NCBI GenBank assembly: GCA_030834695.1
Contig: JAUQXK010000014.1
Coordinates: 27,501-91,500, forward strand
Length of the DNA stretch: 64,000 nt
Direction: 5' to 3'
Origin: Desulfobacterales bacterium
GTDB lineage: Bacteria > Desulfobacterota > Desulfobacteria > Desulfobacterales > SpSt-501
Below, in pieces: positions 49,951 to 58,560 of this stretch. Below the pieces are notes generated by a model. The model did no database searches and was not told the origin of the DNA. It was given only the letters and a program-made list of their open reading frames with translations. The translations under genes were made by a program, and so were the position numbers. Each line of letters starts with the position of its first letter. The first letter of the stretch is position 1.

Positions 49951-50713
49951 GATGTTCGTGACGATCTCCGTCCGAGGAAACCTTTCGTTCGCGTACATAA
50001 CGTTCCCCCAGGTAAGCCTTGATGACCACAGGATTCCGGGCCACGTCGCGGGGGGGGCCTTCGGCGATCTTCTTGCCGTAGTCGAGGACGATGACCCGCT
50101 GGCTGACGTTCATCACCAGCTCCATGACGTGTTCGATCAGCATCACGGTGATCCCGAGATCCGCGTGAATGTGGCGGATGCCGGCCATGATGTCTTCGAT
50201 TTCGCTGGGGTTCAGTCCGGCGGCCACTTCGTCGAGCAACAGCAGCCGGGGAGATGTGGCCAGGGCCGTGGCCATGGTCACGCGTTTCTGGGCGGCGACC
50301 GGCAGTTCGCTGACGAGATTCAACTTGAGATCCCTTAGACCGATGTCGTCGAGAATGCCCTCCGCCAAGGCTCTGGCCTTGGACTGCGAGCGGGTGTGCA
50401 TGAAGCATCCCACCATCACGTTTTCCAGGACATTGAGATCACCGGCGGCCACGTAAACCTGAAAAGTCCGCGCCAGTCCGCGCCGGGCCATCTCGGGGGC
50501 GCCGAGCGCGGTGACGTCTTCGCCGGCGAAGACGATGCGGCCGGACGTGGGCGGGAACATCCCGGCGATGCAGTTGAACAGGGTGGTCTTGCCGGCGCCG
50601 TTCGGTCCGATGAGGCCCAGCAGTTCCCCCTGGTCCACCGTGAAGGACACGTCGTCGTTGGCCTTGAGGCCGCCGAACGCCTTGACCAGGTTGTGAACCT
50701 CCAGCAGCGCCAT
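49931..50713 (-). CDS. livG: Branched-chain amino acid-type ABC transporter ATP-binding protein LivG
   Basis: The 260-residue ATPase has Walker A GPNGAGKTT (36-44), GLARTFQVYVAAGDLNVLEN, and LLLDEVAAGLNPSE, where the usual LivG LDEP is LDEV. The ABC signature is degenerate: ELPVAAQKRVTMATAL replaces LPYGQQRRLEIARAL. The ATG shares a base with the livM stop (TGATG). Confidence 0.92.
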   Translation of the reverse strand: MALLEVHNLVKAFGGLKANDDVSFTVDQGELLGLIGPNGAGKTTLFNCIAGMFPPTSGRIVFAGEDVTALGAPEMARRGLARTFQVYVAAGDLNVLENVMVGCFMHTRSQSKARALAEGILDDIGLRDLKLNLVSELPVAAQKRVTMATALATSPRLLLLDEVAAGLNPSEIEDIMAGIRHIHADLGITVMLIEHVMELVMNVSQRVIVLDYGKKIAEGPPRDVARNPVVIKAYLGERYVRERKVSSDGDRHEHHGRADS

Positions 50714-51720
50714 CAGATGCGTTTCCTCCGGCGGATCTTTTCGACGATGCCCCAGAGACCGCGAGGCTCGAACGCCGAGATGATCATGATGATGAGGCCG
50801 TAAAGGATCAGGTCGATCCCGACCAGCCCGGCTGCCGCCCCCAGCCACTCCTTCAGGTAGCTCTTCAGCGGGATCAAGACGCCGGCGCCGATGATCGGGC
50901 CCCAAAGGGAGCCGGCGCCGCCGAGCATGGCCATCAGCGCGATCAGGATCGAGATGTCCAAGCTCATGGTGTCTTCCGGCTCGATGTTCTTGACGTAGAC
51001 GGCGTGAAAAGAGCCGACCACGCTGACGAAGGCTGTGGCGATGGCGTAAGTCTTGATCTTGGCCCAGTGGACGTTGATGCCGAGCGAGCGGGCCACCTCC
51101 TCGTTGTCCTTGATCGAGCGCAGCTGGAACCCGAGCCGGGATTTGCGGAACCAGTTCATGTAGAGCAGGCCGATGATGAACAAGCCGAAGATGGTGTAGT
51201 AATAGTATACGTCTTCCTTGAAGATCAGCCGCAGGAAATCGGGCGTCTGGTATTTGAAGGGCAGGATGCCGAGGCCGCGGGCCGCGCCGACGAATTTCCA
51301 GACCTCAAAAATGTCTTTGAGCACCAGCGAGGTGGCGATGGTGGCGATGGCGAAGTAGTGGCCCTTGAGTTGGAACAGCGGGTAGCCGATGATGAACGAC
51401 CACCCGATCGAAAGGCAGGCACCCAACGGCATCGACACCCAGAAGGGGATGTCCCAGCGCAGCAGACAGACCGTGGTGGTGTAGGCGCCGATGCCCACGT
51501 ATTGGGCCTTGCCCAGATCGACCTGGCCGCCGTAGCCGCCGATCGTGTTCCAGCCCATGCCGTAGAGGGAGAACATCAGAAACTGGATCATGGTCGCCAT
51601 GGCAAAGGCGGAGTGCGGAAACAGCGGGAAGGTGACCAGGAGCAAAACCACTGCCAGGGCGACCATGCGGTCGATTCGCGGGAAGTCGGAGAAATCCAGC
51701 GCGTTTCTTATTGCTTCCAT
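50713..51720 (-). CDS. livM: Branched-chain amino acid-type ABC transporter permease LivM
   Basis: The 335-residue permease has eight or so membrane segments and the LivM patterns GQVDLGKAQYVGIGAYT and GNPYFAIATIATSLVL-like KGHYFAIATIATS. The cytoplasmic loop RSIKDNEEVARSLGINVHWAKIK contacts the ATPases. It overlaps livH by 13 bases. Confidence 0.92.
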   Translation of the reverse strand: MEAIRNALDFSDFPRIDRMVALAVVLLLVTFPLFPHSAFAMATMIQFLMFSLYGMGWNTIGGYGGQVDLGKAQYVGIGAYTTTVCLLRWDIPFWVSMPLGACLSIGWSFIIGYPLFQLKGHYFAIATIATSLVLKDIFEVWKFVGAARGLGILPFKYQTPDFLRLIFKEDVYYYYTIFGLFIIGLLYMNWFRKSRLGFQLRSIKDNEEVARSLGINVHWAKIKTYAIATAFVSVVGSFHAVYVKNIEPEDTMSLDISILIALMAMLGGAGSLWGPIIGAGVLIPLKSYLKEWLGAAAGLVGIDLILYGLIIMIISAFEPRGLWGIVEKIRRRKRI

Positions 51721-52622
51721 CCGAACAATCCCCTCGGGCTGATCAGCATGATCACGAAATAGCTGACATAGATCCAGGTGTATTTGAAAGAAGTCATGGG
51801 CACCGCGTCCATCCAGCTGATGTTGAACGTGATGGCGAAGAAATCCCAGAAACCCGGAATCTCCATGATGAACCCCACCACGAGGCCCGCAAAAAAGGCG
51901 CCCGGCACGCTGCCGAATCCTCCCAGCGCCACCACGGTGAAGGCGATCATGGTGAAGATCAGCCCCACGTAAGGATTGACCGACCAGAAGTTGACGATGA
52001 GGGCTCCGGCGATGGTCACCGTGGCGCCCCCGATGCCCCAGGCCAGGGCGTTCATGCGTTCGGTGGGGATGCCCATGTAGCGCGCGCCCTGGCGGTTCAG
52101 GGCGGTGGCGGTGAGCGCCTTGCCGAGCTTGGTCCGGTTCATCAGCAGCCAGACGCCGACGAAAGACAGCACGGCCAGGACGGCCACGGCCAGCTTGGTG
52201 GCCGAGATGATGATGCCCATGCCGACGTCGAAGCTCTTGCCGACGAGCAGGCCATGGTGCAGCGCGCGGTCTTCCGACCCGAAGAAAAGCAGCGCGATGT
52301 TTCTCAGCACCAGCATCAGTCCGAAGGTCCCGAGCAGTTGGGCGATCATCGGTCCGCGCAGGAGGTATTTTACAAACCCGCCGTAGCAGAGGACCCCGAG
52401 CAGGAAGCCGATGCCGGCCGCCAGCGGCAGGGTGAGCAACGGATCCAGCCCCGTGGCCTGGGCGGTGAGCAAGCCGGTGTACATGCCGATCATCAGGAAC
52501 TCGCCGTGAGCGAAATTGACGATGTCCATCAAACCGAAAATGACGGTCAGCCCCAGCGCGACGAGGGACAAAACCATTCCCAGCAGGATGCCGGACGCAA
52601 TGGACCCCAACAGGATGTCCAT
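51708..52622 (-). CDS. livH: Branched-chain amino acid-type ABC transporter permease LivH
   Basis: The 304-residue permease starts MDILLGSIASGILLGMVLSL, with GLTVIFGLMDIVNFAHGEFLM and the loop LTATALNRQGARYMGIPTER, all typical of LivH. The livH-livM-livG-livF order and overlaps match standard operons. livJ lies 87 bases upstream, so the binding protein can be made in excess. Confidence 0.93.
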   Translation of the reverse strand: MDILLGSIASGILLGMVLSLVALGLTVIFGLMDIVNFAHGEFLMIGMYTGLLTAQATGLDPLLTLPLAAGIGFLLGVLCYGGFVKYLLRGPMIAQLLGTFGLMLVLRNIALLFFGSEDRALHHGLLVGKSFDVGMGIIISATKLAVAVLAVLSFVGVWLLMNRTKLGKALTATALNRQGARYMGIPTERMNALAWGIGGATVTIAGALIVNFWSVNPYVGLIFTMIAFTVVALGGFGSVPGAFFAGLVVGFIMEIPGFWDFFAITFNISWMDAVPMTSFKYTWIYVSYFVIMLISPRGLFGWKQ

Positions 52623-52709
52623 GGAACCCCTTTCGTCAAGGTTAAACCTCCGGCCCCCTTCCTCCGTGCGGTTGGAGGACGGGGGCCAGGATGATCCGGT
52701 CGAAGCGCG

Positions 52710-54020
52710 TTAGAACTTCGGGAAAGGGTAGATCATGTTGGCGGTGGCGACATTGAAGGGGTAAACGATTTCCAGATCGATCTTGCCGTCAGCCGCCTTC
52801 TGGTACTGGCCGATCAGCCCCATCCCCAGCGTGTTCTGGCCGATGTCTTCGCCCGAGGCGGCGAATTTGATCCCCTGCCAGGGCACCACGAGCTCATCGC
52901 CCGGGATTTCGATGGCATTGGCGGCCTTCTGAATGTCGGCCGGTTTGACGGATCCGGCTTTTTCGAGAACATGAACCCAGGCCTGCAGCCCGGTGAACGA
53001 CCGGGCGGAGGCGCCGCTTAAATCGTTGCCGGTCTTGGCCTTGTACATGGCGTTGATCTTGGCGGCGACGGGCTTCACCTGAGCAATTTTGGGAATGAAG
53101 ACGGTCCGGGTGAGGGATCCGACCGTGGTGTCGCCGAGCGTGCTCACGAATTCAGGCACTTCGAACCCGGCATTCTGGCCCCATAGGAGCTTGGGGGCGG
53201 CTTTCTGGTCCTTGAGGGTCTTCATCATCAGGATCGCATCGGAGGTGTAGGAAGCAAACAACATCGCATCCGGTTTGACCGCGATCAGGGAGCGCACCTC
53301 GCTGGAAAGGTCGGTGGCCTTGGCCGCGTAGAGGATCGACTTCTTGACCTCGAATCCGTAATCTTTGCCGAATTTCTCGATCAGTTCGGAGACCGCGGCC
53401 CCCCACTCGGTCTTCTCGCAGGCTGAAGCCAGGTTGGTGATGTCTTTCTTGGGCACGGCGGCAAGCCCCTTGACCTTGCCTTCGGTCATCCCCTTCAAGA
53501 ACTCGAACAGGTCCTTGGTGAAATAGACGTCATGCGGCGTGGTGCGCCAGAACCACTTGTACCCTTGCTTGGTCAGCTCGGGGGAGGTCGAGGAATCGTT
53601 GATCAGGGGGATGCCGTACTGCTCCGCCACGGCGCTGACGGCCTTGGTCACCGAACTGTGGTAGGCGCCCATGAGACCGTGGACCTTGTCGTCGAGGATA
53701 AGTTTTTTGGCCAGGTCGGCCCCCAGGGTGGGATTGCCCTCGTGGTCCTTGAAGATGAGCGTGATCTTGGCGCCGCCCATGCTTTTGATGCCGACGTTCT
53801 TGGCCATGGTCATGTTGATGTCGGGCATCGCGTTGTTGGCGATGTCGAGGGCCAGCTCCGCACCCGAGCGCAGTTCGCGGCCGGCCGCGGCCGCGCCGCC
53901 GGTCAGCGGGAACAGAACGCCGATCTTGATTTCCTCGGCCATCACCGCGCCGGTACATGCCAGCGCGGTTAACAGAGTGATGCCCATCAGCAACCGTGCA
54001 CATTTTAGCGAACGTCTCAT
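52710..54020 (-). CDS. Amino acid-type ABC transporter substrate-binding protein
   Basis: The 436-residue periplasmic binding protein has a signal peptide (cleavage near AVMA-EE), then IKIGVLFPLTGGAAAAGRELRSGAEL and PLINDSSTSPELTKQG, the type I fold of LivJ/LivK. It is longer than E. coli LivJ (367). Ligand cannot be read from sequence; branched-chain amino acids, amides or aromatic acids are all possible for this class. AAGGAGG is six bases from the ATG. Confidence 0.9.
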   Translation of the reverse strand: MRRSLKCARLLMGITLLTALACTGAVMAEEIKIGVLFPLTGGAAAAGRELRSGAELALDIANNAMPDINMTMAKNVGIKSMGGAKITLIFKDHEGNPTLGADLAKKLILDDKVHGLMGAYHSSVTKAVSAVAEQYGIPLINDSSTSPELTKQGYKWFWRTTPHDVYFTKDLFEFLKGMTEGKVKGLAAVPKKDITNLASACEKTEWGAAVSELIEKFGKDYGFEVKKSILYAAKATDLSSEVRSLIAVKPDAMLFASYTSDAILMMKTLKDQKAAPKLLWGQNAGFEVPEFVSTLGDTTVGSLTRTVFIPKIAQVKPVAAKINAMYKAKTGNDLSGASARSFTGLQAWVHVLEKAGSVKPADIQKAANAIEIPGDELVVPWQGIKFAASGEDIGQNTLGMGLIGQYQKAADGKIDLEIVYPFNVATANMIYPFPKF

Positions 54021-54048
54021 GGCTGGCCTCCTTAAGGTGAGTTGATCA

Positions 54049-54142
54049 GGGTTCGGTGGTTTGAGATACAGGGTTCCGGGTTCAGGGTTCAGTGGCTAAA
54101 CTGATACAACCGGGAACCGTTGAACGGTGAACCTGATTAGAA
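54049..54142. repeat. Heptad-unit inverted repeat element A
   Basis: Left units GGGTTCC, GGGTTCA, GGGTTCA run back to back (54071-54091), with a further GGGTTCG at 54049. Right units AACCGGG, AACCGTT, GAACGGT, GAACCTG (54108-54135) are their approximate reverse complements. The middle reads GTGGCTAAACTGAT, a motif shared with element B. It lies between the DUF1445 gene and the transporter binding-protein gene. Confidence 0.75.
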
Positions 54143-54236
54143 CCTGCCGCAATTCCGACGAGTTGGATACGGTTACAGTAAGCGTTTCGGCCTGTCAAGA
54201 AATTTGACGCGATAATGTTTTATGCCAGGCGTAAAG

Positions 54237-55019
54237 TTACAAAATTGTCAAATCCTCATCTTTCAGATCGGACACGAACATGTACCCGGGGGAATGGGTG
54301 ATCACCAGCGGCAAGGGCAGGGATGTGGCGGCCAGCTGCGATGTGACGCCGCAGGCCCAGAAGACCGAAACTTCGCCGGGTCGAATGGTGACCGGGTCGC
54401 CGAATTCGGGCCGGTCGAGGTCTTTGATTCCGATCTCGCGGTGATCGCCGATATGCACCGGCGCGCCGTGGGTGAGATGAAAGCGCGTGGTGATCTGCAC
54501 GGCGCGGACCGCCTGCGCCGGGGTCATCGGCCGCATGGTGACCACTAGCTTGGATGTGAAGAGCCCGGCCGGCCGGCAGTCGCGGTGGGTGACGTACATC
54601 GACACGTTTTTGCCCTCTTCGATGTTGCGGATCGGAAGCCCGGCGGCCAGCATGGCGTTTTCAAACGAGAAGCTGCAGCCCAGCAGGAAACTGACCATCC
54701 TGCTGTGGGCCAGATCACTGACGTCCGGCACCTCGTCCTTGAGCTTCCCGTTGGCATAGATGCGGTAGCGCGGCAGGTCCGTGCGCAGGTCGGCTCCGGG
54801 TGCGATGGCCGGCTCGAAGCGGCCCGGCTCCAGCACGTCCAGAATCGGGCAGGGTTTGGGGTTGCGCACGCAGAAGAGCAGGAAGTCGAAGGCCTGCTCT
54901 TGCGGCATCATCACCAGGTTGGCCTGGATGTAGCCCTTGGCCGCCCCGCTGGTGGGTTGGGTCCATTGACCATTGCGGATGCGCTTCCTCAATTCGTGCG
55001 GTGATCGTTCGGCTGCCAT
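54237..55019 (-). CDS. DUF1445 protein, D-glutamate cyclase-related putative hydro-lyase
   Basis: The 260-residue protein has the DUF1445 pattern: RKRIRNGQWTQPTSGAAKGYIQANLVMMP, FCVRNPKPCPILDV and FWACGVTSQLAA. Annotated as putative hydro-lyase; the mammalian relative DGLUCY turns D-glutamate into 5-oxo-D-proline. GGAGGAACC precedes the start. It follows the M24 peptidase gene by 42 bases, and the pxpABC operon is 6 kb away, which fits a glutamate/5-oxoproline theme (inference). Confidence 0.85.
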   Translation of the reverse strand: MAAERSPHELRKRIRNGQWTQPTSGAAKGYIQANLVMMPQEQAFDFLLFCVRNPKPCPILDVLEPGRFEPAIAPGADLRTDLPRYRIYANGKLKDEVPDVSDLAHSRMVSFLLGCSFSFENAMLAAGLPIRNIEEGKNVSMYVTHRDCRPAGLFTSKLVVTMRPMTPAQAVRAVQITTRFHLTHGAPVHIGDHREIGIKDLDRPEFGDPVTIRPGEVSVFWACGVTSQLAATSLPLPLVITHSPGYMFVSDLKDEDLTIL

Positions 55020-55061
55020 GCGGTTCCTCCTGATGATGGCCGGGGCGGTTTCGGCGCCGCG

Positions 55062-56315
55062 TTAAACCACGGTGATTTCGTCCGGATAGCGCCCCAATTG
55101 CTCCAGCCCGGTTTTTGTGACCAGGTGGGTGTTCTCGATCCCGACGACGCCGCGGCCGGGAAAAACCAGTTTGGGTTCCAGGGCGATGACCATGTTCTCC
55201 TGCAGCGCCATCGTCTGGCCGGTGTTCAGAAACGGGAACTCGTCCAGCTCGAGGCCGACGCCGTGGCCGACAAACCGCACGCGTTCGTCATTGGCTCCCA
55301 TGAAGTGATCTGCATATCCGCGTTCGGAAACGTATTGCCAAGCGAAGTCGTAGAGCGAACCGGAGACCGCACCGGGCTTGGCCCGTCTTTGGAGCTCGGC
55401 CTGCAGCGCCAGCATGGTGGAATGGGCCTTGACCAGGTCCTCCGGGATCGGTCCCAGCGAGAAAAGGCGGGTGTGGTCGGAAATATAGCCGCGGAGGGAG
55501 AAGACATAGTCCAGCATCACTGGCTCGTTGCGTTGAATGGGCCGGAAACCCGCGCCCTGGGCCACGGCCGGGTTGATGCCGCTGCCGCCGGTGGGCGAGG
55601 AGTGGTAGCTCGGGACCCCGCCCGATGGCCCGGACAACAGGTGCCCGTAAAACAGCTCGCCGCCCCACATCCGCATGCGCACCACTCCCTGGTGCCCCAA
55701 CCGGCGGGCTTCGGCCTCCAAGCGGCCCGCCAGTTCGATTTCGGTCATGCCTTCGCGCAGCAGCAGCGGGACGCAGGCGGCCACCCGGTCGGAGTATCCC
55801 GCGGCCTCGCGGATCACCGCGATCTCGAAGGCAGACTTCACGGCGCGCAACCGCCGGATCTCGGTCGAGATGTCCGTCATTTCAGCGCCGTTGAATACGT
55901 CCCGGTACCTGAAATAAAGACCGGTCGGCAATACATCGAGTTCCAGCCCCAGCCGCGCCGGCATGCGGTACCCGGCCTGGCGGATGATCTCCGGGATCCG
56001 GCTGGGGCTCGGCAGGGCGACAATCCGCTCGATCGATGACTCCGCTTTGGCGCGCTCCAGGATCCGGTTGACCATGAGCATCGGCGTTCCGTTGGCCGGC
56101 ACATAAAGGTTGGCCTGCTGGATCGTTCCGGAAAAATAAAACAGATCGGTTTTCTGGAGGATCAACGCGGCGTCGATGCCCAGGCGGCTGAGCGTGGTCT
56201 GGAGGTTGTGGATGCGTGCGTCGATTTCCGATTTCGGCGTGTTCAAGGATGTATCGTACACCGGCCTGGCTCCCTGCAGTTGGGGACTCCCTGCAACTTG
56301 GTTTCTGTTTCTCAT
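55062..56315 (-). CDS. M24 family metallopeptidase (Xaa-Pro aminopeptidase-like)
   Basis: The 417-residue protein has an N-terminal creatinase-like domain and a C-terminal pita-bread domain with all five metal ligands: Asp269, Asp280, His351 (GHGVGLELDE), Glu380 (ALEPK) and Glu394 (GIENTH). It probably removes N-terminal residues before proline from imported peptides. ATG 56315 lies 26 bases after the dppF stop. Its first codons contain a 17-base-period duplication (CTCCCTGCA at 56270 and 56287 on the plus strand). Confidence 0.88.
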   Translation of the reverse strand: MRNRNQVAGSPQLQGARPVYDTSLNTPKSEIDARIHNLQTTLSRLGIDAALILQKTDLFYFSGTIQQANLYVPANGTPMLMVNRILERAKAESSIERIVALPSPSRIPEIIRQAGYRMPARLGLELDVLPTGLYFRYRDVFNGAEMTDISTEIRRLRAVKSAFEIAVIREAAGYSDRVAACVPLLLREGMTEIELAGRLEAEARRLGHQGVVRMRMWGGELFYGHLLSGPSGGVPSYHSSPTGGSGINPAVAQGAGFRPIQRNEPVMLDYVFSLRGYISDHTRLFSLGPIPEDLVKAHSTMLALQAELQRRAKPGAVSGSLYDFAWQYVSERGYADHFMGANDERVRFVGHGVGLELDEFPFLNTGQTMALQENMVIALEPKLVFPGRGVVGIENTHLVTKTGLEQLGRYPDEITVV

Positions 56316-56341
56316 GCCAAAAACCGAACCTCGAATCAATG

Positions 56342-57325
56342 TCAAATTCTCGTTGAATGCGGCGGCGCCTGCCAGCAACGAACCCAGTGATCGTCGTCGA
56401 CCGGGGTCAGCTCGGGGTTTAGAAGCCGGCAACGATCGTGCTTCTCCGGGCACCTCATCCGGAAGCGGCAGCCCTCCGGCGGCGTGAGAGCGAATTCCGG
56501 ACGTTCGCTTTCAAGTCCGGTGGCCGGCGGTGCTTTCCCGCTCTCCAGATCGGGCAAGGCCGCCAACAGCACGCGGGTGTACGGATGCAGCGGGTTTTCG
56601 AATACTTTTTCGGCCGGTGCGTATTCCATGATTTGGCCCCTGTACATCACGGCCACCTGATGGCAGAGGTACCCCACCACGTTCAGGTCGTGGGAAATGA
56701 AAACATAGCTCAGCCCCAGCCGGTCTTGCAGGTCCTTCAGCAGGTTGATGATCTGAGCCTGGATGGAAACGTCCAGGGCCGAGACCGGCTCGTCGCAGAC
56801 GACGAGCGCGGGCTCGACGCTCAGTGCCCGTGCGATCCCGATACGCTGGCGCTGGCCGCCGCTGAACTCGTGCGGATAGCGGTCGATGGCGGTCGGCGCC
56901 ATGCCGACCAGTCCCAGCAGGCGCTCGATCGGCTCCCGCCGGTCGGTGCGTCCCCGGATTCCTGTTATCCGCAGGCCCTCGCTCAGTGTTTGCCCGACGG
57001 TCATGCGCGGATTGAGCGATCCGTAGGGGTCTTGAAAAACGATCTGGATCTCTTTGCGGAACGGCTTCATGTCCTTGTCGGACAAACCGCAGATGTCGTT
57101 TCCCTTGTAAAGAATCCGGCCGCCATCGGCCGGCAGCAGATTCAAGATCATCCGTGCCACGGTGGTCTTGCCGCAGCCGCTCTCACCGACCAGCCCGAGG
57201 GTCTTTCCACGAGCCAGGTATAGGGAAACGTCTTCGACCGCGCGCACCCAGCCGACCGTGCGTTGAAAAAAGCCGCGCCGAACCGGGAAATATTTTTTCA
57301 ACTTTTCAATTCTAAGAAGATCCAT
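56342..57325 (-). CDS. dppF: Oligopeptide ABC transporter ATP-binding protein (DppF/OppF type)
   Basis: The 327-residue ATPase has Walker [10 protein letters not shown] (47-55), the Q loop QIVFQDPYGSLNPRM, signature FSGGQRQRIGIARAL and Walker B VVCDEPVSALD. The C-terminal cysteine set (GCRFRMRCPEKHDRC) is usual for peptide importers with a 4Fe-4S site. ATG 57325 (MDLLRIEKLKK) is chosen because the earlier ATG 57349 lies inside repeat element B. Confidence 0.92.
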   Translation of the reverse strand: MDLLRIEKLKKYFPVRRGFFQRTVGWVRAVEDVSLYLARGKTLGLVGESGCGKTTVARMILNLLPADGGRILYKGNDICGLSDKDMKPFRKEIQIVFQDPYGSLNPRMTVGQTLSEGLRITGIRGRTDRREPIERLLGLVGMAPTAIDRYPHEFSGGQRQRIGIARALSVEPALVVCDEPVSALDVSIQAQIINLLKDLQDRLGLSYVFISHDLNVVGYLCHQVAVMYRGQIMEYAPAEKVFENPLHPYTRVLLAALPDLESGKAPPATGLESERPEFALTPPEGCRFRMRCPEKHDRCRLLNPELTPVDDDHWVRCWQAPPHSTRI

Positions 57326-57340
57326 GGATTCGGCTTTGTG

Positions 57341-57420
57341 TGGTTCCATGTTCCAGGTTCAATGGCCTAAATGATTCTTGTGATTTTAGAACCGTGGACC
57401 GGCCAACCGTGAACCGCTCA
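57341..57420. repeat. Heptad-unit inverted repeat element B
   Basis: Left units TGGTTCC, ATGTTCC, AGGTTCA, ATGGCCT, AAATGAT (57341-57375) face right units TTAGAAC, CGTGGAC, CGGCCAA, CCGTGAA, CCGCTCA (57386-57420). The centre GTTCAATGGCCTAAATGAT resembles GTTCAGTGGCTAAACTGAT of element A. It fills the dppD-dppF gap. Confidence 0.75.
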
Positions 57421-57428
57421 TGTCGCGT

Positions 57429-58457
57429 TCAAGAGCGGCACCAATCGGTGAGCTTGCGCCCGGCCGCCACCGGACAACGGGCGACCTGACCGTCGTCGAA
57501 CACGCACATCCCCGGGAAGTGCTCGCGGCAGGCGTCGATCGCCCGGGGGCAGCGCGGGTGAAACGGGCAGCCGGCCGGCTTGTAGGCCGGGTGCGGCACG
57601 GAGCCCGGAATGCTGTAGAGCCGTCGGCCCCGTTTCCTGCGGTTGGGCAGGGAGTCGAGCAGCGCCCGGGTGTAGGGATGCCGGGGGTTGCGCAATACCG
57701 GTTGGGCCGCACCGGTCTCGACGATCACGCCGGCATACATGACATATACCCGGTCCGCGATCTGGGATACGACGCCCAGATCGTGGGTGATATAGAGCAC
57801 CGACATGTCGTGGGCATGCTGCAGCCGGTTCATCAGACTCAGAATCTGGGCCTGGACGGTCACATCCAAGGCGGTGGTCGGCTCGTCGGCAATGATCAGC
57901 TCGGGGCCGCAGGCCAAGGCCATGGCGATCATCGCGCGCTGGCGTTGACCGCCGCTCAGCTGATGCGGGTAGGCCGCCAGCCGCTGCTCCGGCGAATCGA
58001 TCCCGACGTCGTGGAGCAGCTGCAGGCAGCGCTGCCGGATTTGGGACTCGGGCAGCTCCAGGTGGACCCGCAGCGGCTCGGCGATCTGCTCCCCGATGGT
58101 GAACACCGGGTTCAGGGACGTCAAGGGCTCCTGAAACACCATCCCGATGCGGCGGCCGCGGACGACCTGCAGGGCCTCTTCATCCCGATCGAGCAGGTCG
58201 TCGCCGCAGAAGCGCACGCGGCCTCCGGCGATTTCTCCCGGCGGGCGGGGAAGCAGGCCCAGCAGCGCCAGGGCCGATACGGTCTTGCCGCAACCCGATT
58301 CTCCGACCAGGCAGACCGTCTCGCCTCTCCGCACCTCGAAGTCGACGCCGTCCACCGCCCGCGCGACTTCCTCCTCGTTGCGGAAATAGACTCTCAGACC
58401 TTCGACGGAGAGTACAACCTCTTGCGGTGCATTCATGGCGTCGACATTCATAGGCAT
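57429..58457 (-). CDS. dppD: Oligopeptide ABC transporter ATP-binding protein (DppD/OppD type)
   Basis: The 342-residue ATPase has Walker [19 protein letters not shown], the Q loop [14 protein letters not shown], signature [15 protein letters not shown] and Walker [14 protein letters not shown]. The cysteines in [15 protein letters not shown] fit the peptide-importer cluster site. Starts at ATG 58457, 58451 or 58436 are possible. Confidence 0.92.
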   Translation of the reverse strand: MPMNVDAMNAPQEVVLSVEGLRVYFRNEEEVARAVDGVDFEVRRGETVCLVGESGCGKTVSALALLGLLPRPPGEIAGGRVRFCGDDLLDRDEEALQVVRGRRIGMVFQEPLTSLNPVFTIGEQIAEPLRVHLELPESQIRQRCLQLLHDVGIDSPEQRLAAYPHQLSGGQRQRAMIAMALACGPELIIADEPTTALDVTVQAQILSLMNRLQHAHDMSVLYITHDLGVVSQIADRVYVMYAGVIVETGAAQPVLRNPRHPYTRALLDSLPNRRKRGRRLYSIPGSVPHPAYKPAGCPFHPRCPRAIDACREHFPGMCVFDDGQVARCPVAAGRKLTDWCRS

Positions 58458-58560
58458 TTAGGCTGAAGTCTGAAGGCTAAAAGCAAAAAAACTTTGCGAC
58501 CATGAATCTTAAGCATCTCAGACCGTCTAAGCCTTCAGTCTTGGGTCTTCAGTCTTCATT
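58457..58560. repeat. Heptad-unit inverted repeat element C
   Basis: Left units TTTAGGC, TGAAGTC, TGAAGGC, TAAAAGC (58457-58484) face right units GCCTTCA, GTCTTGG, GTCTTCA, GTCTTCA (58531-58558), their approximate reverse complement. It fills the gap between dppC and dppD up to the dppC stop codon. Confidence 0.78.

Noticed and set aside
56270-56302. 17-base-period duplication CTCCCTGCA near the start of the M24 gene as another heptad element
   Set aside because: The period is 17, not 7, there is no inverse arm, and it lies within coding sequence.
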